Positions 1 through 8,014 of a stretch of 64,000 bases of DNA are shown in pieces. A program made the translations under genes and the position numbers. A model generated the notes under the pieces. That model saw only the letters and a program-made list of their open reading frames with translations, did no database searches and was not told the DNA's origin. The stretch comes from Mycolicibacterium aichiense (lineage in GTDB: Bacteria > Actinomycetota > Actinomycetes > Mycobacteriales > Mycobacteriaceae), in NCBI RefSeq assembly GCF_010726245.1, contig NZ_AP022561.1, positions 1,116,001 to 1,180,000 on the forward strand, read 5' to 3'. Numbering within the stretch: position 1 is the first letter of the stretch; every line of letters starts with the position of its first letter.

Positions 1-245
1 TCGTCTTCAACGGCCTGCCGCCGGGTGATTTCCCCGCGCCGATCTTCGACATCGTGTTGAAGGGCTTGACGATTCGCGGCTCGATCGTCGGCACTCGCCA
101 GGACATGGCCGAGGCGCTCGACTTCTACGCCCGCGGGTTGATCCATCCCACCGTCGAGGCCGCCAAGCTCGACGACATCAACGAGGTGTTCGGCCGGATG
201 GAGCGCGGCCAGATCGACGGCCGCGTCGTCATCGACTACCGCTGA
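1..245 (+). CDS. Zinc-dependent alcohol dehydrogenase, C-terminal fragment
   Basis: The reading frame is open from base 3 and ends at TGA 243-245; the 5' part lies outside the window. The visible 80 residues contain an 'LKGLTIRGSIVGTRQD' segment followed by 'EALDFYARG' and a terminal 'RVVIDYR'. This is the usual end of medium-chain zinc alcohol dehydrogenases of the AdhP/propanol-preferring type, which oxidise primary alcohols with NAD+. The metal ligands and the nucleotide fold are not visible, so substrate cannot be judged. Its 3' end overlaps the convergent acetyltransferase gene by about 10 bases. Confidence 0.8.
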   Translation, partial: VFNGLPPGDFPAPIFDIVLKGLTIRGSIVGTRQDMAEALDFYARGLIHPTVEAAKLDDINEVFGRMERGQIDGRVVIDYR

Positions 246-880
246 GTCCCCAGCTGCTCGCGAACGGCGTCGATGCCGACCAGACGGATGTCGTCGCGTC
301 GGATCGTCGCCCACCGCCCCGGCGTCATGGCGAAACCCACCATGGTGTCGGGGCGGCCGCGTCGGTCCTCGACCGTCCTGACCGTCTCGGTGTAGGGCAG
401 TGAGCGCGTCACGCCCAGCGAGGCGGCGTTGTCATGCCACGCTCTGGTGATCGCGACGTCGGCGTCGAAGCCCGCGAAGATCAAGTGCAGCGCGGCCTGA
501 CGCAGCTCCTTGCCGAAGCCGCGGCCCTGCTGCGCCAGGCCGAGCCACGAGCCGGTGGTCAAGCTCCGGTTGCGCGGAAAGTCCTCGGCGTGAACCGAAC
601 ACATGCCGACCACCGACCCGTCGGCCAACACCGCCAGGTCCAGGTTCCAGCGTTGGACGGACGTCTCGGCGCGGTTGCGCCAGTAGTACTGCAGGCTGTT
701 GCGCTCCAGGTCCGGCGAGGGCACATCGGTCCACGGCTCGGTGAACGGCATGGTCGCCGGATCGTGAATACCCTTGGCCGCCAACGTTGCCAGCTCCGCG
801 CCCAGCTCGTCGCTGACATAGCGCAGCACGAGCCGTGGTGTCACCACCTGAAGATCGAACAGCGGCCACATCTGCGCCAT
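236..880 (-). CDS. GNAT family N-acetyltransferase
   Basis: This 214-residue protein has the layout of RimJ/RimL-type GCN5 acetyltransferases, which move an acetyl group from acetyl-CoA to an amine. It opens with a 'TPRLVLRYVSDEL' beta strand, continues through 'DLAVLADGSVVGMCSV', and has the acetyl-CoA loop region 'GLAQQGRGFGKELRQ' (Q/R-x-x-G-x-G/A-like) near residues 115-130. A 'WHDNAASLGVTRSLPY' segment matches the usual 'NxxSxxxxxxLGF' motif. The acceptor is unknown. It is divergent from the hotdog gene at 943 and convergent with the dehydrogenase upstream. The start ATG at 880 could also be the ATG three codons later. Confidence 0.8.
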   Translation of the reverse strand: MAQMWPLFDLQVVTPRLVLRYVSDELGAELATLAAKGIHDPATMPFTEPWTDVPSPDLERNSLQYYWRNRAETSVQRWNLDLAVLADGSVVGMCSVHAEDFPRNRSLTTGSWLGLAQQGRGFGKELRQAALHLIFAGFDADVAITRAWHDNAASLGVTRSLPYTETVRTVEDRRGRPDTMVGFAMTPGRWATIRRDDIRLVGIDAVREQLGTQR

Positions 881-942
881 GCCGTCGATCCGACCACAGG
901 CGGTGCCGGGTCCGAAACCGAATTACGGCAAGATGCCAGGTG

Positions 943-1845
943 ATGAGCACACCTAACGGACCGCAGTCGGCCTTCTGCGTCGGCAACACCAGGGTCAGCG
1001 AGGCCGGTATCTCGCTGGATCAGCAGGTGAATCACACGCTCGTCGACCACCGCGGTCTGCTGGAAATGCCTGCCTACGCGGTGATGGCCGAATCCGTCAC
1101 CAGCGGCGCCTACTGGTACACCTTCGCCGAACCGGTCGCCACCGTGCAGTCCTGGTTGGCGCTGACCGCCGGCGCCCGACCCGAGGTGGGGGATCGGCTG
1201 CATGCGGTGTCGGCGATGGCCCACCGCGACGACGCCCACGGCACCGCGACGATGACCATCACCAACGGCGCACAGAAGGTCGTCTGCTCAGGGGTGGCCC
1301 GTGCCGTCCGGGTCGGTCGCAGCACCGAGGCGTTGCGCGCCCTGGACAAGGACACGATGGCCGAACCCGTCGAGGCGTTGCCGACCCCGCCCGACATCGA
1401 CGCAACGGTCTCGGCCATCGACCCGGACTGGGACGGCCGGCGCATCCTGACCGCGATCAGTCGCGGGGAGATCGCCCGCGGCCCCTTGAGCGAACTGCTG
1501 GCCATGAGGGTCGAGAGCGCAGACGAACCGGTCCTGACCATCGATCCGCAATCGTGGATGGCCAACCCCCTCGGCGCCATCCAGGGCGGGGTCATCGCCT
1601 CGATCGTCGGCCACGCCTGCTCGCTGGCCGGCCAGGCGCACACCGGCGCGGGCGATCGTCACACCCTGGCTGACCTGTCTGTTTACTATTTCCGGTCGCC
1701 CCCGGTAGACGGTCGGTCCCTCACGCTGGCCACCGCTACCGAACGGGTCGGACGCCGGATGGGGACCGTCTCGGCCACCATGACCGACGCCGCGGGCACC
1801 CACTACGTCCGGGCCGTCGCCAACATCGCCTACGAGCGGGGATGA
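943..1845 (+). CDS. Tandem hotdog-fold (PaaI-type) acyl-CoA thioesterase-like protein
   Basis: The protein has 300 residues from ATG 943. Two hotdog-like halves can be read. The first contains 'HTLVDHRGLLEMPAYAVMAE'. The second contains 'WMANPLGAIQGGVIASIVGH', which resembles the active-site helix of PaaI-type thioesterases with its 'GG' turn. Such proteins hydrolyse acyl-CoA thioesters, and double-hotdog versions usually act on longer acyl chains. Open frame continues upstream to 835, but those codons overlap the divergent acetyltransferase and read as a non-native extension. The gene lies immediately upstream of the rplM promoter. M. tuberculosis has the ESX-4 locus next to rplM, so this neighbour differs. 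The actual substrate is not indicated. Confidence 0.75.
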   Translation: MSTPNGPQSAFCVGNTRVSEAGISLDQQVNHTLVDHRGLLEMPAYAVMAESVTSGAYWYTFAEPVATVQSWLALTAGARPEVGDRLHAVSAMAHRDDAHGTATMTITNGAQKVVCSGVARAVRVGRSTEALRALDKDTMAEPVEALPTPPDIDATVSAIDPDWDGRRILTAISRGEIARGPLSELLAMRVESADEPVLTIDPQSWMANPLGAIQGGVIASIVGHACSLAGQAHTGAGDRHTLADLSVYYFRSPPVDGRSLTLATATERVGRRMGTVSATMTDAAGTHYVRAVANIAYERG

Positions 1846-1850
1846 GCGTT

Positions 1851-1880
1851 TTGACCTGCCCGGATCGTCGCAGGTAAGCT
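1851..1880 (+). promoter_or_regulatory. Predicted sigma-70-type promoter of rplM-rpsI
   Basis: TTGACC at 1851-1856 and TAAGCT at 1875-1880 are separated by 18 bases and lie just after the stop codon of the preceding gene. They match the SigA-type -35 and -10 elements well for a mycobacterium. They would start transcription about 150 bases before rplM, leaving room for the leader described next. Confidence 0.5.
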
Positions 1881-1901
1881 GCCACGTTGGCGTGCGGTAC
1901 G

Positions 1902-2017
1902 CCGCGGTTCGCACCGCGGGGTAAGCCGGGTTCTCGGGTCAGTGTTGGTCGCCGAGAAGCAACCCGCACCGTCACGTCCCGACCGACACCCGGGTCATAC
2001 CGGGACCAACCCGAGAA
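1902..2017 (+). ncRNA. Structured 5' leader of rplM-rpsI (possible L13 autoregulatory leader)
   Basis: The untranslated stretch before rplM can fold. A hairpin has arms 1902-1908 and 1913-1919 around a four-base loop. A long-range stem pairs 1931-1939 with 2009-2017, and continues with 1946-1950 against 2004-2008 after a six-base bulge. The right arm ends about 17 bases before the GTG start, next to the AGAAGGTAG ribosome-binding region. Ribosomal protein operons are often controlled by binding of one product to such a leader. That role here is inference from position and pairing only. Confidence 0.4.
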
Positions 2018-2034
2018 GAAAAGAAGGTAGCGCT

Positions 2035-2474
2035 GTGCCTACGTACACGCCGAAGGCGGGTGACACCACACGTTCGTGGTACGTCATCGACGCCACCGAC
2101 GTGGTGCTCGGCCGGCTCGCCGTCGCGGCAGCAAACCTGTTGCGCGGCAAGCACAAGCCGACATTCACGCCGAATGTGGACGGTGGCGATTTCGTCATCG
2201 TCATCAACGCCGACAAGATCGCCGTCAGCGGCGACAAGCTCCAGTCCAAGATGGCCTACCGTCACTCGGGTTACCCCGGTGGTCTGCGGGCGCGCACCCT
2301 CGGCGACGAGATGGAAAAGCATGCCGATCGCGTGGTCGAGAAGGCCATCGTCGGGATGCTGCCGCACAACAAGCTGAGCCGGCAGATCCAGAAGAAGCTC
2401 AAGGTCTACGCGGGCCCGGATCATCCGCACGCCGCCCAGCAGCCGATTCCGTTCGAGATCAAGCAGGTGGCCCA

Positions 2475-2478
<4 letters not shown>
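2035..2478 (+). CDS. rplM: 50S ribosomal protein L13
   Basis: This 147-residue protein is a full-length L13, an early-assembling 23S rRNA-binding component of the large ribosomal subunit. Recognisable stretches are '[15 protein letters not shown]', '[13 protein letters not shown]' and '[14 protein letters not shown]'. The start is GTG 2035, preceded by AGAAGGTAG at the right distance; upstream codons in the same frame belong to the leader. The stop overlaps the rpsI start by four bases, so the two are translationally coupled, the conserved bacterial arrangement. Confidence 0.97.
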
Positions 2479-2987
<509 letters not shown>

Positions 2988-3014
2988 TCTGCCGCGTATA
3001 CCTACGCAACGGCC

Positions 3015-3054
3015 CACCGGGCGTCGCCAGTCTTTCGGCTGGAGGCGCCCGGTG
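3015..3054 (+). terminator. Hairpin terminator after rpsI
   Basis: CACCGGGCG at 3015-3023 pairs perfectly with CGCCCGGTG at 3046-3054, and the stem can be extended inward through GCCAG/CTGG. The hairpin lies 27 bases after the rpsI stop. It lacks a strong T-run, which is common for mycobacterial terminators. Confidence 0.6.
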
Positions 3055-3304
3055 CGTCGTTTGTGGCCTGGCCCACACGTCGTGGTGCCTGCTCAGCGCG
3101 CATGTCGCGATGGATTATTAAATTTTGGTTTGAGCCAACCGCGCTTCGGCAAGCCTCCTAGAGGCCGGCGGCAACGTCTGGCTGCCCGAGGTAGGAGGCG
3201 GGACCCTTCGGGGGGTCGGTGCTCTCCTTCGGGGCTGTGAGGTGAAGCGAAATGCTCCCGCAGCTCTGATTCCCTGCCAATCACGCAGAAGAAAAGGAGC
3301 GAAC
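3055..3304 (+). promoter_or_regulatory. Long intergenic leader with stem-forming segments
   Basis: About 250 bases separate the rpsI terminator from the next gene. An AT-rich patch at 3112-3132 (TTATTAAATTTTGG) stands out against the GC-rich background and probably carries the promoter. Downstream, GCCTCCTA at 3154-3161 pairs perfectly with TAGGAGGC at 3193-3200. Within that, GGCGGC (3168-3173) pairs with GCTGCC (3182-3187). A further GACCC/GGGTC hairpin follows near 3203-3218. No known riboswitch consensus was recognised. A good AAGGAG ribosome-binding site sits just before the ATG at 3305. Confidence 0.4.
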
Positions 3305-3766
3305 ATGAACACGTTCACGAAGACGGCCGCTGGTGCGGTTCTTGGCGGCTCGCTGCTCGTCGCGAGTGGTTTCGGACTCGCGAACGCGTCTCCCGAGGCC
3401 CCGGCGCCGCAGCCCCAGGCGCCGCAGGCGGCCGGCGATCAGCTCAATGTGGGCCTGACCGTCAACGGTGAGCAACTCGGCACGATTCAGAATGTGTCGG
3501 TCAGCAGCGCGCAGACCCTGGCCACCAGCGTGTGCCCGGGCGACGACCTGTCGTCGAAGCTGCCGCAGCTCGCCAGCAAGGAAATCTCGACCGTTCCGGT
3601 GTGCGCCAGCAGCGCCACCGGCGTGAGCTACACGTTCACCCAGGCCGGACCGGGTAACTCCGAACTGGCTCCCGGCCAGAGCGGCCACGCCGACGCGGGT
3701 ATCGGCGCGACCGCCGTGCCCGCCGCTCCGGAGCCTGCCGAGGCGCCGATGACCGGCAGCCGGTAA
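3305..3766 (+). CDS. Small secreted protein of unknown function
   Basis: The protein has 153 residues. It opens with a Sec-type signal peptide: 'TKTAAGAVLGGSLLVASG' is hydrophobic and 'ANA|SPEAP' is a likely cleavage site near residue 28. The mature part starts with a Pro/Ala/Gln-rich linker, has a compact middle containing two cysteines ('SVCPGDD' and 'VPVCASS') that could form a disulfide, and ends in another Pro/Ala-rich tail. I do not recognise the family. AAGGAG lies seven to eight bases before the ATG. It forms its own transcription unit, with a long leader before it and a strong terminator after it. Confidence 0.75.
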   Translation: MNTFTKTAAGAVLGGSLLVASGFGLANASPEAPAPQPQAPQAAGDQLNVGLTVNGEQLGTIQNVSVSSAQTLATSVCPGDDLSSKLPQLASKEISTVPVCASSATGVSYTFTQAGPGNSELAPGQSGHADAGIGATAVPAAPEPAEAPMTGSR

Positions 3767-3793
3767 TCGTCTGTCAGCTGGATACCAGCAGCG

Positions 3794-3826
3794 CACTGCC
3801 CGCACCCGCACCGGGTGCGGGCAGTG
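3794..3826 (+). terminator. Strong intrinsic-type hairpin
   Basis: Two perfectly complementary 15-base arms, 3794-3808 and 3812-3826, flank a three-base loop. TTCGTTGT follows. It lies 27 bases after the secreted-protein stop and 100 bases before glmM. Confidence 0.8.
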
Positions 3827-3927
3827 TTCGTTGTCGGGTGTCTCGTTGCCGTGTCGGTTTGGCGGCGACACGGCCGTTAACCTGGTTGGTTGTGTTCTGA
3901 GCGGCTAGTTGTGAGAAATTTGTCCCC

Positions 3928-5265
3928 ATGGGTCGACTGTTCGGGACCGATGGTGTCCGCGGCGTCGCCAACCGAGAACTGACAGCCGAGCTGGGCCTGG
4001 CGTTGGGAGCGGCGGCGGCACGCCGGCTCGCGGCAACCAGAAGCTCCGGCCGACGCCTCGCAGTGGTCGGACGTGATCCGCGCGCCAGCGGCGAGATGCT
4101 CGAGGCGGCGGTCATCGCCGGCGTGACCAGCGAGGGTGTGGACGCGCTGCGGGTCGGGGTGTTGCCCACACCGGCGGTGGCCTTTCTGACCGCGGCCTAC
4201 GGTGCCGACTTCGGCGTGATGATCTCGGCGTCGCACAACGCCATGCCGGACAACGGCATCAAGATCTTCGGTCCCGGCGGACACAAGCTCGACGACGACG
4301 CCGAGGATCGCATCGAAGAGCTCGTCGCTCAAGGCCCCGGTTTGCGTCCGGTCGGTGCGGACATCGGGCGAGTGCTCGATGCCCGCGACGCGCTGGAGCG
4401 CTACCTGCACCACATCCGCGGTGCGGCACCGGTGCGGTTGGACGGGCTGACGGTTGTCGTCGACTGCGCCAACGGCGCGGCGTTTCAAGCCGCGCCGCGC
4501 GCCTACCACGCTGCGGGCGCAACAGTGATCGCGATCAACGCCGAACCGGACGGCCTGAACATCAACGAAGGCTGCGGCTCGACGCATCTGGAGCAGGTGC
4601 AGGCCGCGGTGCTGTCCCATGGCGCCGATCTGGGTTTGGCGCACGACGGCGATGCCGATCGCTGTCTGGCAGTGGACGCCGACGGTCGGGTCGTCGACGG
4701 CGACGCCATCATGGTGATCCTCGCCCTTGCCATGCGCGAGGCCGGTGAGCTCGCTTCCGAGACGCTGGTGGCCACCGTGATGAGCAACCTCGGGTTGCAT
4801 ATCGCCATGCGCGAGGCCGGTATCGCGGTGCGCACCACCGGTGTTGGTGATCGGTACGTCCTGGAGGAACTGCGCGCGGGGGAGTACTCGCTCGGCGGGG
4901 AACAGTCCGGCCACATCGTGATGCCCGCGTTGGGAACGACCGGTGACGGCGTCGCCACCGGCTTGCGGTTGATGGCGCGGATGGCGCAGACCGGCTTGTC
5001 GCTTGCCGAGCTGGCCGCGCCGATGCAAACGCTGCCGCAGGTGCTCATCAATGTCACGGTGGCGGACAAAGCGACGGTAGCCGAGGCGCCTGCCGTGCGG
5101 AGCGCGGTGCGCGAAGCCGAGGCCGAGCTCGGGGATACCGGGCGAATTCTGTTGCGCCCATCGGGAACTGAACAAATGGTGCGGGTCATGGTAGAAGCCG
5201 CCGACGAAGACACCGCCCGGCTGCTGGCGATCCGTGTCGCCGAATCGGTCAGCGCCGAAGGCTGA
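3928..5265 (+). CDS. glmM: Phosphoglucosamine mutase
   Basis: GlmM converts glucosamine-6-phosphate to glucosamine-1-phosphate in UDP-GlcNAc synthesis, feeding peptidoglycan and arabinogalactan-linker assembly. The 445-residue protein is full length. It shows the N-terminal 'LFGTDGVRG', the phosphoserine loop 'ISASHN' with catalytic Ser102, the metal loop 'DGDADR' at 240-245, the sugar-binding 'GGEQSGH', and the phosphate-binding '[12 protein letters not shown]' near the C-terminus. It sits 47 bases before the EspC-like gene, as in M. tuberculosis. The other enzyme of this branch, glmS, is encoded about 3.7 kb downstream. Confidence 0.97.
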   Translation: MGRLFGTDGVRGVANRELTAELGLALGAAAARRLAATRSSGRRLAVVGRDPRASGEMLEAAVIAGVTSEGVDALRVGVLPTPAVAFLTAAYGADFGVMISASHNAMPDNGIKIFGPGGHKLDDDAEDRIEELVAQGPGLRPVGADIGRVLDARDALERYLHHIRGAAPVRLDGLTVVVDCANGAAFQAAPRAYHAAGATVIAINAEPDGLNINEGCGSTHLEQVQAAVLSHGADLGLAHDGDADRCLAVDADGRVVDGDAIMVILALAMREAGELASETLVATVMSNLGLHIAMREAGIAVRTTGVGDRYVLEELRAGEYSLGGEQSGHIVMPALGTTGDGVATGLRLMARMAQTGLSLAELAAPMQTLPQVLINVTVADKATVAEAPAVRSAVREAEAELGDTGRILLRPSGTEQMVRVMVEAADEDTARLLAIRVAESVSAEG

Positions 5266-5312
5266 CACAAATTCTGGGAACCGGTCCGGCCCGTCGCGCG
5301 TCTTAGAAGGAT

Positions 5313-5603
5313 ATGGGTAACACGCGCGTGGACTGTGCCGGGTTGAGCGCTGCCGCACAGCATTTCGACTCCACCGCCGAGGTGCTCGACGGGGCACTGC
5401 GTGGGCAGCTGAGCGGGCTGCGCTTCGATGGCGCTATGGCAGGCCGCGCGCACGTCGCGCACGGGGACGCGGTGTGGGCGGCGCTGGAGCGGCTGACGGC
5501 GGCAGTGACCCAATGGTCGCGAGCGGCTGCCGAAACCGCTGTCGCGCTGCGAATCACCGCCGACCGCTACGCCGAGGCCGAACTGCGCGCGGCAGCGCTG
5601 TGA
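5313..5603 (+). CDS. EspC-like, type VII secretion associated protein
   Basis: This 96-residue, Cys-poor helical protein resembles the EspC family. The C-terminal 'ALRITADRYAEAE' lines up with the 'LRIAAKIYSEAD' region I recall from EspC. It contains Tyr86-x-x-x-Glu90, fitting the YxxxD/E export motif of type VII substrates. The N-terminus 'VDCAGLSAAAQHFDSTAEVL' fits the first helix. It corresponds in position to Rv3440c beside glmM. Its stop overlaps the start of the next gene, so the two are coupled. Export has not been shown here, and there are no ESX core genes in the window; the substrate role is inference. Confidence 0.65.
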   Translation: MGNTRVDCAGLSAAAQHFDSTAEVLDGALRGQLSGLRFDGAMAGRAHVAHGDAVWAALERLTAAVTQWSRAAAETAVALRITADRYAEAELRAAAL

Positions 5604-6913
5604 CACCGGACGTGGCATCCCGGCTCGCGGCCGGGCGGCCCTCGGTGACCACTACCGCGACCTACGTGACAGCCTGCCACGCCGTCGGCTATCGGCATCC
5701 GGACCTGACTGCGCACGCGGCGCAGATCTTCGAGTGGTACGGCGGTGACGACGGCCTGGACCTGGCCGTGCTCGACGGCGACTGCGCGGCGCTGAGGGCC
5801 GCATCCGCCGCCGCAGACCAGGCGGTGCAGGCTTCGCGCGACGGCTTGGCCGCCGCCGCGGTGGCGTGGGCCGGTGAGTCCGGTTCGGCGGCTGACGAAT
5901 TCATCCAGCGGCACTGCGCGGCCGGTGCGGCGATTGCCGAGTCGTTGCGGGCTGCGGTGCGCAGTTGTGAGGCGCTGCGCGACGGGCTGTGGCGGGCGGT
6001 CGATGAGAAGGTCGGATCGGCCGTGTCGATCGACGACCGACGCGGCGGCGAACGACCGGCATGGTTGGCCGCGGCGGCCACGGTGCTGGGTGGGGGAGCA
6101 GCGCGCGATCAGGCGATCGATGTCGTCACCCACCAGATCACCCCGTACGTCAACACCGACATCCGCACCGATTGGCTCTCCGCCATGCGCGCGGCGGCGT
6201 CGTCGGCGACAGCTGCCTACGAGGACGCATTACGACAGTTGGATTCCTGTCCCGCACCGTATTTCGAGGTTCCAGGCGCATTCGGCGGGCCGTCACCCGT
6301 AACGGCGGCGCCTGGGGCAGCGCATACCGCGCCGGCCGGCGCAGCCCCGGTGATATCGCCATCGGCTGCGCCGACCCCGCCGCCGTCCGTCGCCGCACCC
6401 GGGCCGGTCGACTCGCCCGCGTTCTCGCCTCCCGCGGATACCCCAGCAGCTCAACCACTTCTGCCGCCAGTCGGCGATGCGCCGGTGCCGCCCCCTGTCG
6501 GCACATCTCCGTCGGCCGCGATGCCGACCTTGCCCGATGTCGGCGGCGGCTTGTCCGGGCTGGTCGGACAGCTCGCCGACGCGCTCGCGGGGATGTTCGA
6601 CAACATGCCGGGCAGTGCGGTGGACGGCGAGTCTCCGGGCCTGGACCACCCCGCCGACGAGGGCGAGCCCGAAGGCGTCGTCAAACCGGAAGTTGCTGTG
6701 CCCGAGGATGATCCAATCGTCGAGGAGTCTGAGCCCGTGGGCCAACCGGCCGAGCCGCGGCCACCGACACCGGAGGCGGACGCCGTCGAAGCCGAGCCGC
6801 CGCCGCCACTACCCGCCTCTACGCCACCGGCGCCGCCACCGGTCGTCGAGGAATCTGAAGGCCAGACACCGTGTGAGATCGCCGCCGACGAGCTACCGCA
6901 GGTCGGCCAGTGA
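5600..6913 (+). CDS. Ala/Pro-rich protein, putative partner of the EspC-like protein
   Basis: GTG 5600 overlaps the previous stop codon, giving 437 residues. The N-terminal half (to about residue 225) is alpha-helical and Ala-rich, with a Trp90-Ala-Gly92 turn between two predicted helices that recalls the WxG turn of ESX-associated proteins. The C-terminal half is low-complexity Pro/Ala/Glu sequence. It holds a short less biased segment around 'LPDVGGGLSGLVGQLADAL', and ends in 'CEIAADELPQVGQ'. It matches Rv3439c in position. A surface or secreted function is plausible but unproven. Open frame extends upstream to 5474 inside the EspC-like gene and is not the likely start. Confidence 0.65.
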   Translation: MTPDVASRLAAGRPSVTTTATYVTACHAVGYRHPDLTAHAAQIFEWYGGDDGLDLAVLDGDCAALRAASAAADQAVQASRDGLAAAAVAWAGESGSAADEFIQRHCAAGAAIAESLRAAVRSCEALRDGLWRAVDEKVGSAVSIDDRRGGERPAWLAAAATVLGGGAARDQAIDVVTHQITPYVNTDIRTDWLSAMRAAASSATAAYEDALRQLDSCPAPYFEVPGAFGGPSPVTAAPGAAHTAPAGAAPVISPSAAPTPPPSVAAPGPVDSPAFSPPADTPAAQPLLPPVGDAPVPPPVGTSPSAAMPTLPDVGGGLSGLVGQLADALAGMFDNMPGSAVDGESPGLDHPADEGEPEGVVKPEVAVPEDDPIVEESEPVGQPAEPRPPTPEADAVEAEPPPPLPASTPPAPPPVVEESEGQTPCEIAADELPQVGQ

Positions 6914-6931
6914 CGGAATGCTGCCCTGCGG

Positions 6932-7972
6932 TCAGGGCAGCAGCTGCTGCAGCTCCTCGACCCAGCGGATGTATTCGCCCGCGTCAGTGGTGGTGGGCGT
7001 GGCCAACAGCGTCGTGACTCCGGCTTCGGCGAACGCGGCGATGCGTTCTTTGACGAAGCCGCGCGGGCCGATCAGGTTCACATTGCGAACGAGCTCGTCG
7101 GGCACAGCGGCGATCGCCTCGGCCTTGCGGCCGGACAAGAACAGTTCCTGGATGTGATCGGCGACCTCACCGTAGCCGTACCGGGTCGCCAGCTTGTGGT
7201 AGAAATTCTGTCCCTTGGCGCCCATGCCGCCGATGTAGAGCGCGAGGTGCGGCTTGGCCCAGTTCAGCCGTTCCTCGACGTCGTCGCCGATGGCCAGTGA
7301 CACTCCGACCATCACGTCGAGGTCGCCAAGCGAGCTGTCGCGCTTGGCTTTTCCGGCGCGCAACGCATCTCCCCACACGTCGTCGGCCTTCTCCGGGTAG
7401 AAGAACACCGGCTGCCAGCCCTCGGCGATCTCAGCGGTCAACTCGACGTTCTTCGGGCCCAGCGCGGCGATGGTGATCGGAATCTGTTCGCGGACAGGGT
7501 GATTGATGAGCTGCAGTGGCTTGCCCAATCCGGTGCCCTGGTCGGCGGGCAACGGGATCTGATAGCTGCGGCCCTGATGCTGGACCCGCTCGCGCCGCCA
7601 CACCTGCCGGCAGATGTCGACGACCTCGCGGGTGCGGCCGAGCGGGGCGTCGAACGGTACGCCGTGAAAGCCTTCGACCACCTGCGGGCCGGACGTGCCG
7701 ATTCCGAGCCGGAAGCGGCCGTCGGACACGAAGTCCAGGCCGGCGGCGGTCATCGCCAGCAGCGACGGCGTCCGGGTGTAGATGGGAAAGACGCCCGAGC
7801 CCAGCTCGATCGTCGAGGTTTTGGCGGCCAGGTAGCCGAGCTGGCTGACAGCGTCATAGGAGTAGGCCTCGGCGACGAGCGCGATGTCCACGCCGGCCTT
7901 CTCCAACACCACGATGTGCTCGACGGCCTCACGAAAGCCGCCCGAATAGTCCAGAAAGATCCCGGTACGCAT
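6932..7972 (-). CDS. LLM-class F420-dependent oxidoreductase
   Basis: The 346-residue protein belongs to the luciferase-like family, whose mycobacterial members mostly use coenzyme F420. Visible features are the N-terminal 'MRTGIFLDYSG' strand, 'EAYSYDAVSQLGYLAAKT', the 'SDGRFRLGIGTSGPQVVEGFHG' phosphate-binding segment, and 'GRTREVVDICRQVW', all typical of this TIM-barrel family. The substrate is not predictable. It lies 42 bases downstream of the hydrolase-like gene on the same strand, but an inverted repeat at 7988-8003 suggests its own promoter. It is convergent with the Ala/Pro-rich gene. Confidence 0.85.
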   Translation of the reverse strand: MRTGIFLDYSGGFREAVEHIVVLEKAGVDIALVAEAYSYDAVSQLGYLAAKTSTIELGSGVFPIYTRTPSLLAMTAAGLDFVSDGRFRLGIGTSGPQVVEGFHGVPFDAPLGRTREVVDICRQVWRRERVQHQGRSYQIPLPADQGTGLGKPLQLINHPVREQIPITIAALGPKNVELTAEIAEGWQPVFFYPEKADDVWGDALRAGKAKRDSSLGDLDVMVGVSLAIGDDVEERLNWAKPHLALYIGGMGAKGQNFYHKLATRYGYGEVADHIQELFLSGRKAEAIAAVPDELVRNVNLIGPRGFVKERIAAFAEAGVTTLLATPTTTDAGEYIRWVEELQQLLP

Positions 7973-7987
7973 CAGGAAAGTAAATCA

Positions 7988-8003
7988 CCAACCAGTTGGT
8001 TGG
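7988..8003 (-). promoter_or_regulatory. Inverted repeat upstream of the LLM oxidoreductase gene (possible TetR-type operator)
   Basis: CCAACC-AGTT-GGTTGG forms six-base arms around a four-base spacer, 15 bases before the start codon at 7972. Paired ACCAAC/GTTGGT motifs are common targets of mycobacterial TetR-family repressors. The cognate regulator is not adjacent; the only TetR gene here is 3.5 kb away. Confidence 0.4.
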
Positions 8004-8014
8004 GCGACGCGGGG

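Noticed and set aside
3055..3304. Leader considered as a c-di-AMP (ydaO-type) riboswitch because these occur before secreted-protein genes in actinobacteria
   Set aside because: The conserved consensus blocks that I know for that class were not found, so it is reported only as an unclassified structured leader.
3794..3826. Perfect 15-base inverted repeat, considered as an att site or transposon end
   Set aside because: Its position just after a gene, its three-base loop and the lack of a second copy fit a transcription terminator.
3877..5397. A 506-codon open frame on the minus strand across glmM
   Set aside because: The product is Arg/Gly/His-biased and unrelated to any family, while the plus strand holds a complete GlmM.
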